Positions 1-5,122 of a DNA stretch of 8,995 nucleotides are shown here, piece after piece. How positions within the stretch are numbered: position 1 is the stretch's first letter; each line of letters starts with the position of its first letter. The position numbers were made by a program, and so were the translations under genes. A model generated the notes under the pieces. That model worked only from the letters and a program-made list of their open reading frames with translations. It was not told where the DNA came from and made no database searches. Location of the stretch: assembly GCA_002702965.1 (NCBI GenBank), contig PADE01000299.1, positions 1-8,995 on the forward strand, given 5' to 3'. Source of the stretch: Planctomycetaceae bacterium (lineage in GTDB: Bacteria > Planctomycetota > Planctomycetia > Pirellulales > Pirellulaceae).

Positions 1-1641
1 CAGGACCGCTTTTCCTTTGACATGCCTCCCGGAGCGCGTCGTGTGAAGGCGTTTGTCACGCCACCCAAGCCGGTCCCATTGGACTTATTTGGAAAGCGTG
101 TTGAGGACTTTACGTTTCAGACGCTCGACGGCACCGATTGGACCCGAGCGCAAGTGATTGACAAACAGGTGGTGTTGATGTGGTTCAATATTCACCCCGC
201 CAGTCAGTTCAATCTGGAACAACTCGAGACGGTATTCCATCGCTATCGAGAGAACCCCGATTGGGAGATCTACGCGGTCTTCGCAGAGCCGTCACGCGTC
301 TCGCGAGAGCAACTGCAGCAAGTCTTGGCCGATTGGAACATCACAATGCCGGTGTTACTCGACACAAATTCCGTGGGGCGTGACGAGTTCCTGTTGTCGG
401 TTGCGCCGGCGGTAGTGGTGTTGAATCGCGAGTCCGTTGTCCAGACGATCATTGTCGAAAGGGATGAATCGCTGGGGCAGCAGCTCCTGGACGATATGGA
501 ACGTCTGGGATCAGGCGAGCTCTTGGCTGCCGAAAACCTCGCGACACAAAATCGACTGCGCCGTGAATACGAACAACTGATTGCAGTGAACAGCACGGAA
601 GATGCGACGTTGGTGGCGCTTCCCCGCGCCAGTTTGCGCGAACCGGCCGATCCAGAACGACTGACTTTAGTGAAGTTATGGGAGTCCGACGACGTCGACT
701 TGCCGCTGCATGTACGGATGATCACAACCGCTGGTTCTGACCAGCGAGTGCTCGTTTTGGAGCGTTCAAAAACCGTTGTCGAACTTGGGCAGACCGGAGA
801 AGTTCTCGCGCGTCACAAGCTACAGGTTCCCGAAACGACTCGAATCGACTCGCTACAAACGGTTTCCGGGCGTGATGGTCACCGTTTCTTTGCGGTCACA
901 GGAACGCTTGCAAAACAGGTGTTCCTGCTGGACGAGCAGTATCGACACGTCTCCAGTTACCCGCCCCCGGGTCAAGAACATGATGGCATTAGCGATGTCT
1001 GCTTTGCCGACCTCGACCACGATGCCACTCCGGAACTGTACGTTGGATTCTGGGGCCCGCTGGGTGTTCACGCAGTCTCATTGGAGGGCCAGCGGATGTG
1101 GAGCAGCCGTGTTGCGGCGAATGTACTCTCACTGACGCCGCGGGCTGGTGCGGGCGGACACCTCGGTGCGCTACTGGTGTCGAATGACCGCGGTGGAGTG
1201 TATGTACTGAGTGCCGTAGGCGGGACCGAGCGGACGATTACGGTTCCTGGTCAAAACGTACATCACCTGTTTGCAGCGGTCCGGGGAGACGCCGTCGCCG
1301 GATATCTGGGGATCGCTTTTGTGCCCGACGGAACCCCGCAGGCGATCGGACTGGCTGCCAGCTTCGAGGAACAATGGTCGCTGGAGTTGTCTTCGGGACC
1401 CTTTCGGTCTCAGCTTGTGGCGTTCGGTCAGTTCGTCCCGAACACGCGGGGAGCTTGGTTTGTAGCGGGCTCGGACGGGACGATTCGTATCATTGGACAG
1501 GACGGAAAGTTCTTTGACTTTTTTTCGGTCGGTTCACCAGTTGCAGCATTGGCATCGGGGCATTGCGGTGGCCAGCCGTGTCTGCTGGTGGCGACGGACC
1601 ACAAGCTGACCGCGTGGCGGTTTGATGAGAAAGCTCGCTGA
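1..1641 (+). CDS. Redoxin-like (thioredoxin-fold) and beta-propeller protein, 5' partial
   Basis: The reading frame is open from the first base of the window. The ATG at 22 is probably internal, because the preceding codons (QDRFSFD) run into the pattern F-x-F-x-PPGARRV, which resembles the end of LolA/DUF2092-type domains. Counting from that ATG, residues 24-160 look like an AhpC/TlpA thioredoxin fold: VVLMWF at 50-55 is the central strand and VAPAVVVLN at 127-135 is the cis-Pro strand. The CxxC active site is absent; the place is taken by NIHPAS (56-61), so redox activity is unlikely. Residues about 215-535 resemble a beta-propeller of short repeats, with one FG-GAP/VCBS-like calcium loop at D330, D332, D334 and E338. 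The protein is probably exported, but its signal peptide would lie outside the window. LolA-redoxin-propeller fusions fit planctomycetes. Its function is unknown; a binding or scaffold role in the envelope is a guess. Confidence 0.8.
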   Translation, partial: QDRFSFDMPPGARRVKAFVTPPKPVPLDLFGKRVEDFTFQTLDGTDWTRAQVIDKQVVLMWFNIHPASQFNLEQLETVFHRYRENPDWEIYAVFAEPSRVSREQLQQVLADWNITMPVLLDTNSVGRDEFLLSVAPAVVVLNRESVVQTIIVERDESLGQQLLDDMERLGSGELLAAENLATQNRLRREYEQLIAVNSTEDATLVALPRASLREPADPERLTLVKLWESDDVDLPLHVRMITTAGSDQRVLVLERSKTVVELGQTGEVLARHKLQVPETTRIDSLQTVSGRDGHRFFAVTGTLAKQVFLLDEQYRHVSSYPPPGQEHDGISDVCFADLDHDATPELYVGFWGPLGVHAVSLEGQRMWSSRVAANVLSLTPRAGAGGHLGALLVSNDRGGVYVLSAVGGTERTITVPGQNVHHLFAAVRGDAVAGYLGIAFVPDGTPQAIGLAASFEEQWSLELSSGPFRSQLVAFGQFVPNTRGAWFVAGSDGTIRIIGQDGKFFDFFSVGSPVAALASGHCGGQPCLLVATDHKLTAWRFDEKAR

Positions 1642-1651
1642 CGCGACCTGT

Positions 1652-1820
1652 TACCGGGGTGGTTTTCCAACTGCAGTCACCGGTAGGCGTACGCGTGGTC
1701 AGTCTGTTCGCAGGACCACGGCGCCAGGTGGAAGCTGCTCTCCACCGGAAGTGCAGCCGCGGCGCTCCACGCCGTTGTCGACCCACAGGGCGGCTGCGTA
1801 GCGGTGCACCGTCGGTCGAC
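1652..1820. other. Intergenic cluster of inverted repeats (possible structured RNA)
   Basis: Several potential stems lie one after another behind the redoxin gene. TACC+GGTG (1652-1655, 1658-1661) can pair with CACC+GGTA (1678-1685). CGTGGTC (1694-1700) pairs with GACCACG (1714-1720), with an inner CTG/CAG stem closed by a TTCG loop (1707-1710). GGTGGA (1727-1732) pairs with TCCACC (1741-1746). GCAGCCGC (1753-1760) pairs with GCGGCTGC (1790-1797), enclosing GGCG/CGCC (1761-1764, 1770-1773). GTCGACC (1777-1783) pairs with GGTCGAC (1814-1820), which competes with the previous stem. CGGTGCACCG (1802-1811) is a perfect palindrome. No T-run follows any stem, so these are not standard terminators. 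The sequence could be a 3' UTR structure, a small RNA or DNA sites. GC-rich DNA yields some pairing by chance. Confidence 0.35.
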
Positions 1821-2110
1821 TGGATCGTAGGGATTGTGGCGCCCTGGTCTAGCTGTGCGGCTTGTCGCGCCCCTGCTGGGAGAACCGGTACGATCTGTAT
1901 TGCTCGTATAGACAGTCGTCGTCCCACGTAGTCGCGTGCCGAAACTGCGAAATATAGGTTGACTGACTAAATTGCGTCTTCTAGCGAGACGATGACGGGT
2001 ACAGAAGCCAGCCAAAGAGTGCGGTTTGGTTGCCGAACGCACCAAAGGGCCGACTCGAGACCCGGTCTGGCAGATTGTGTCTCCAGAGTTTGTTTTCCCG
2101 AAAAGGGGCT
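1821..2110. other. Gene-free upstream region of the Lys-rich repeat protein
   Basis: No convincing coding region is present. The short open frames have Arg/Ser/Thr-rich translations typical of shadows and lack ribosome sites. The promoter of the downstream gene should lie here, but I see no good -35/-10 pair. TTGACT at 1959-1964 is a fair -35, but the best-spaced -10 (TAGCGA, 1982-1987) is poor. TATAGA at 1907-1912 has no matching -35. Confidence 0.4.
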
Positions 2111-2115
2111 AGGAG
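2111..2115 (+). promoter_or_regulatory. Ribosome binding site AGGAG
   Basis: AGGAG lies 8 bases before the ATG at 2124. It decides the start: the in-frame ATG at 1992 would place 44 residues without export character ahead of an obvious signal peptide. Confidence 0.75.
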
Positions 2116-2123
2116 TGGATCCT

Positions 2124-2735
2124 ATGAGAAATCGAGCCATTGTGCCCGCGTTCGTGGCTGCCAGTCTGATCTACGCAGTCTGTGCTTCGAACGCACACGC
2201 AGTTGAGTTACTCAACCGAATGTCGTTGCGGATGAAGTCGTCGGCGGAAGCCAAGTGTGGCGCCGCGGTACAGAAATCCGCCAAGCAGAAGGGAGCGTCG
2301 GAAAAGAAAGCCGGCCGGAATATCCTTAAGAATCTAGTCAGCCATATTCAGAAAAGCAGCGAGCCCAAGTGCGGTAAAGCCAAGGCTTCGCCCAAGCAGA
2401 AGTCGGGCAAAGCCAAGGCCTCGCCCAAGCAGAAGGGTGGTTCTGACAAGAAGGGTCGCCGAGTTATTCTCAAAAGCCTGGTGAGTCACATTCAGCGGGC
2501 TGCCGAGCCCAAATGCGGTGGCAAAGCCAAATCTTCCCCGAAGCAGAAGTCGGACAAAGCTAAAGCTTCCCCGAAGCAGAAGTCGGCCAAAGCTAAAGCT
2601 TCCCCGAAGCAGAAGTCGAGCAAGGGTGGCAAACGAGCACGGAATCTGCTGGACCGGGTGATTGGCAGTCTGTCGCCCAAGTGCGGTTGTGAACCGAAAG
2701 CCGGACCCGCCCCCGTAGCTAAGGTGGAGGCCTGA
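2124..2735 (+). CDS. Exported Lys-rich, Cys-containing repeat protein (unknown function)
   Basis: The protein has 203 residues and I do not recognise the family. The start is set by the AGGAG site and by a classical signal peptide: basic MRNR, a hydrophobic core at 5-19, and a likely cleavage after SNAHA (residue 26). The mature part holds 39 lysines in 177 residues. Four related segments end in KCG: residues 27-46, 66-84, 114-132 and 174-188. The middle two are nearly the same (ILKNLVSHIQ and ILKSLVSHIQ, then EPKCG), and their Ile/Leu/Val spacing suggests an amphipathic helix. A basic stretch (KKAGR, KKGRR, GKRAR) precedes the last three. The linkers carry five copies of KAKASPKQK with an 11-residue period (starting at 85, 96, 134, 145, 156; the third is KAKSSPKQK). 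Mature cysteines are C45, C83, C131, C187 and C189. SPKQ resembles histone H1-tail SPKK motifs, but the signal peptide points outside the cytoplasm. Binding to a polyanion, or crosslinking by disulfides, is inference only. Confidence 0.85.
   Translation: MRNRAIVPAFVAASLIYAVCASNAHAVELLNRMSLRMKSSAEAKCGAAVQKSAKQKGASEKKAGRNILKNLVSHIQKSSEPKCGKAKASPKQKSGKAKASPKQKGGSDKKGRRVILKSLVSHIQRAAEPKCGGKAKSSPKQKSDKAKASPKQKSAKAKASPKQKSSKGGKRARNLLDRVIGSLSPKCGCEPKAGPAPVAKVEA
2376..2441 (+). repeat. Two tandem 33-base coding repeats (KAKASPKQK units 1-2)
   Basis: Two consecutive 33-base units encode KAKASPKQK plus two spacer residues. Both use the codons TCG CCC for Ser-Pro and AAG for the second Lys, which sets them apart from the downstream repeat block. 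Confidence 0.85.
2523..2621 (+). repeat. Three tandem 33-base coding repeats (units 3-5)
   Basis: Three consecutive 33-base units use TCC CCG for Ser-Pro. Units 4 and 5 are identical over their first 30 bases (2556-2585 and 2589-2618), which points to a recent duplication. Unit 3 differs at a few positions and encodes KAKSSPKQK. Confidence 0.9.
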
Positions 2736-2743
2736 ATCGCAAT

Positions 2744-2828
2744 CGGGTGATGTGAACGTTCCGACTTTACCAATGCCGTAAAGCTGAGGCGAAACGGATT
2801 GCTTGCAGGGTCGGACCGAGATCACCTG
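2744..2828 (+). other. Long nested stem structure in the 3' UTR of the repeat-protein gene
   Basis: Three stems nest one inside another. The outer is 2744-2751 with 2821-2828 (CGGGTGAT/ATCACCTG, one G-U pair). The middle is 2760-2768 with 2807-2815 (TCCGACTTT/AGGGTCGGA, two G-U pairs). The inner is 2771-2779 with 2794-2801 (CAAT-g-CCGT/ACGGATTG, one bulged G) and closes a 14-base loop. Together they give about 25 base pairs in 85 bases, starting 8 bases after the stop codon and ending 22 bases before the terminator. This could be a 3' UTR structure or a small RNA released from the mRNA. I cannot match it to a known RNA class. Confidence 0.5.
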
Positions 2829-2850
2829 AATAAGTTACCGATTCCACAAA

Positions 2851-2888
2851 CGGGCTCCGGCGATTTTCCGCCGGGGCTCGTTTTTTTT
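2851..2888 (+). terminator. Intrinsic (Rho-independent) terminator
   Basis: A 12-base-pair stem (2851-2862 with 2869-2880, two G-U pairs) has a 6-base loop ATTTTC and is followed by eight T (2881-2888). It ends the repeat-protein transcript. On the minus strand the hairpin is followed only by TTTG, so it is at best a weak terminator for the convergent gene. Confidence 0.92.
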
Positions 2889-2933
2889 GGTCTTGCTTGG
2901 GCAACGAACCGATCGAGATGGATTCGTGGTGCC

Positions 2934-4880
2934 CTAGCGTCGCTTCGTCTGGTTGGGAGCGAGGCTCTCTGCGGTGCGGGTACGTGCTCGTTTGCCGTTC
3001 GAACTCGTTCCCGCGAGGAAGTTGTCGATCTGCGCCACTTTGCGCAGCCGCTCGAACTCCTGTTCCATCTTGGCCCGCAGCTTTTTCTCGTGAATGTGGT
3101 TGACGAGTTCACGCCGCACTTCTTGGTCGACATCCTGCACCTGGGGCACGGTTCGGCCAATGTACCGCAGTAGGATGAACTTATCCGCGACGACAATGAT
3201 ACTCGAAAGGGGGCCTTGCTCTTTTAGGCTGAAAGCCTCGCGCTCTACTAGCGGCTGCCCGCTGTTCTTACGGATCGGAGGGACGACACCGTGGTTTTCC
3301 TTGGACACAGGTTCGATCGAGAACTGACGTGCTAATTCACCAAAATAGTCAGCGGTGGGGTTCTCGTGCGCTTGTCGACGCAAGCGTTGCGCAAGTCGTT
3401 GGTCGTTAACGACGATAGCCATCACGCGGACGCGTTCACCGTAATTTGCTTCGATCGACCGTTGCATATCCTCCGGAGTCACCTCGATCGCCGCTTCCAC
3501 CATTTTTTTGAGTGCCACACTCGGCCAGACAGCATCTCGTATGTAGAGTTCGACTGTGGCGCCGTCGGCTTCGGTTACTTTTTGCAGCCAGCGTTCAACA
3601 TCTGGAGTGCCGTCTTTTGTCCAGTACCCGTACGCGTCTGCTGCCCGGTAGACTTCACGATCGATGTCGGTTTGTTCTATCGTCTGCTGGCGTTGTTGCA
3701 GCGCCTGACTCAGAATGACACGGTTGACTTCGCCCTCGAGAACTTCGACGCCATAACGCTCAAGACACTTTTCGGCCAATTGACGGAATGTGATTCTTCC
3801 GGAGTTGATATTGGCGGCGATACCGGGAAATTGCTTCTGCAGCTCGGGTTGCTTTAGCAGGTTTACGACGTTCGCTTCGTCTTGCAGTTGCTTATAGACA
3901 CCGGATGCTGCCGAGCGAAGTTTTTGTTCGGCGATGTGGTCGCGGAGGCGAGTTTTCTCGGCCGCCAACATTTGTGCGTTGGAGAAGATCGAACTGCGGG
4001 GGATGTGCTGGTCGCAGATCAAAATGACGTACTTGTCGCCCACTAGGAAAACGGGTGATATTTCATTTTCGCGCAACGAAAAGGCGACGCGTTCGAATTC
4101 ACGATTTCCGACGTGTTTCCGAATCGCGGGGATCACGCCTTGTGAACTGCCGCTGGAGTCGTCCGAAAACTGCCTGGCCAGGCGTCCGAATTCCTCCGGG
4201 TTGGCGGTGACCTGCTGGTGCACCTGGGTCGCCTTGGTTTTCGATCCTAGGGTGATCACACGGGCTTTGACTTTTGGGCCAAACTCGGATTCCAGGGCGC
4301 GGTTGAGATCTTGTGGGGTCACCACAACACGGTTGGCCGCGAGCGACTTGAGTGCCAGCATTGGCCAGATCACATCGCGACGGTATTGCCCGGGTGTCAT
4401 GTTTCGACGCTCTTTCATGACGTTGAGCCATTGGCTAATGGGCAGACCAAATCGCGCGGCAAACCGTGCAATCGCTTCATCCACTTGTTGTTCGGTGATC
4501 ACGAGATTCCGCTCTCGGCAGGCTTGCAATAGAACGTGTTTGTTGATGAGTTCTTCGAGAACTTCAGCGCCGTAACGCCGTAAGCATTCGTTCGCCAGTT
4601 GATTTCGAGTGATCGATTGGCCGTTTACTGTGGCCGCGACGTTGTGCGTGCGCGTCTTTGCCGCCGCCGGCGCGGCGGACCGTGTGGCGGGACGGGTTGC
4701 GTTGCGGGCTTTCACGGCAGTTCGCGCTTGAGGCACTTGGGCGCGCACGGTCTCGGGTGAGTTGAGGGAGCGGATGGCGAGACACGTGGCCAGGATGACC
4801 ACCCCCCCCAAGATCGGAGAGATGCGTATTTTCCAGGGACCGCGAGGGACTTTCTGGAACGCTCGGTCTAACCGTTTCAT
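2934..4880 (-). CDS. Membrane-anchored SurA/PrsA-like protein with two parvulin-type halves
   Basis: The protein has 648 residues from the ATG at 4880, chosen because GGAG lies 9 bases upstream and an N-terminal membrane segment follows (about 20-37). An Ala/Arg-rich linker (45-78) leads to two similar halves. Each has a SurA_N-like helical part (81-180 with NGQSITRNQL; 355-460 with RITFRQL) and a parvulin-like part (about 187-293 and 467-575). Shared markers are RYGxEVLE, [IV]WPxxALK, LARQFS, G-V-[IV]-P-x-IRK and AFSL. Such proteins act in the periplasm as prolyl isomerases or chaperones on unfolded envelope proteins. The histidines expected in active parvulins are missing in both copies: VKARVITL and VRVMAIVV stand for the usual (R)HIL strand, and KYVILI and KFILLR for the GYHII strand. 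Chaperone activity without isomerase activity is therefore likely. The C-terminus is a basic tail. It has its own promoter. Confidence 0.82.
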   Translation of the reverse strand: MKRLDRAFQKVPRGPWKIRISPILGGVVILATCLAIRSLNSPETVRAQVPQARTAVKARNATRPATRSAAPAAAKTRTHNVAATVNGQSITRNQLANECLRRYGAEVLEELINKHVLLQACRERNLVITEQQVDEAIARFAARFGLPISQWLNVMKERRNMTPGQYRRDVIWPMLALKSLAANRVVVTPQDLNRALESEFGPKVKARVITLGSKTKATQVHQQVTANPEEFGRLARQFSDDSSGSSQGVIPAIRKHVGNREFERVAFSLRENEISPVFLVGDKYVILICDQHIPRSSIFSNAQMLAAEKTRLRDHIAEQKLRSAASGVYKQLQDEANVVNLLKQPELQKQFPGIAANINSGRITFRQLAEKCLERYGVEVLEGEVNRVILSQALQQRQQTIEQTDIDREVYRAADAYGYWTKDGTPDVERWLQKVTEADGATVELYIRDAVWPSVALKKMVEAAIEVTPEDMQRSIEANYGERVRVMAIVVNDQRLAQRLRRQAHENPTADYFGELARQFSIEPVSKENHGVVPPIRKNSGQPLVEREAFSLKEQGPLSSIIVVADKFILLRYIGRTVPQVQDVDQEVRRELVNHIHEKKLRAKMEQEFERLRKVAQIDNFLAGTSSNGKRARTRTAESLAPNQTKRR

Positions 4881-4889
4881 GTCAAGATT

Positions 4890-4893
4890 CTCC
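4890..4893 (-). promoter_or_regulatory. Ribosome binding site GGAG of the parvulin-like gene
   Basis: GGAG on the minus strand lies 9 bases before the ATG at 4880. It supports this start over the in-frame ATG 15 bases upstream (MENLD), which has a poorer site, and over the far longer frame reaching 5237. Confidence 0.65.
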
Positions 4894-5005
4894 ATGCGCC
4901 GCGAATCCACCACGCAGTCCCAGCATCTGCGGAATCCGTTCCGTACCATCAGCTGCAGACCCCGGCGGGGGCGGTGGGTGTGACACCTGCCGAATTGGCG
5001 GGCGG

Positions 5006-5035
5006 AGTATAGGGACGACGGAAACACAACGTCAA
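5006..5035 (-). promoter_or_regulatory. Sigma-70-like promoter of the parvulin-like gene
   Basis: TTGACG (5030-5035) and TATACT (5006-5011) on the minus strand are separated by 18 bases. Each box matches the sigma-70 consensus at five of six positions. Transcription would start near 4999, leaving a leader of about 120 bases before the ATG at 4880. Confidence 0.75.
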
Positions 5036-5043
5036 TAGAAATA

Positions 5044-5081
5044 CGGCCCCGGTCCGCCGCGCAAAGAGTTTCTAGGGGCCG
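5044..5081 (-). terminator. Possible terminator of the oxidoreductase gene (weak)
   Basis: CGGCCCC (5075-5081 read on the minus strand) pairs with GGGGCCG (5044-5050) over 7 bases with a 24-base loop. The following minus-strand sequence TATTTCTATT is T-rich but broken. It lies 42 bases past the oxidoreductase stop and 8 bases before the next gene's -35 box. The long loop makes this uncertain. Confidence 0.3.
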
Positions 5082-5122
5082 GTTTGCGATCCGAGACGCC
5101 CGCCGAGGCAAACGCCCAACGC

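Noticed and set aside
1659..1931. Short plus-strand open frame in the intergenic region
   Set aside because: It has Arg/Ala-rich shadow composition, no ribosome site, and lies over the inverted-repeat cluster.
1959..1987. TTGACT with TAGCGA as a promoter for the repeat protein
   Set aside because: The -10 box matches the consensus at only two positions, too weak to list as a feature.
1677..2045. Minus-strand open frame of 122 residues in the intergenic region
   Set aside because: Its Ser/Thr/Arg-rich composition is typical of non-coding GC-rich DNA, with no motif or signal peptide.
1992..2123. Longer N-terminus of the repeat protein from the ATG at 1992
   Set aside because: It would bury a clear signal peptide and ignore the AGGAG site 8 bases before the ATG at 2124.
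2376..2621. CRISPR-like array
   Set aside because: The 33-base repeats are contiguous, in frame and without unique spacers; they are coding repeats.
2334..2825. Minus-strand open frame antisense to the repeat protein, with LLLRGSFSFGR-like repeats
   Set aside because: Its repeats only mirror the Lys-rich coding repeats on the plus strand, and it has no ribosome site.
2811..2850. Words resembling the thiamine pyrophosphate riboswitch (GAGAT, ACCTGA, ATAA)
   Set aside because: The order and pairing of the conserved elements do not fit, and the place is a 3' region before a terminator, not a 5' leader.
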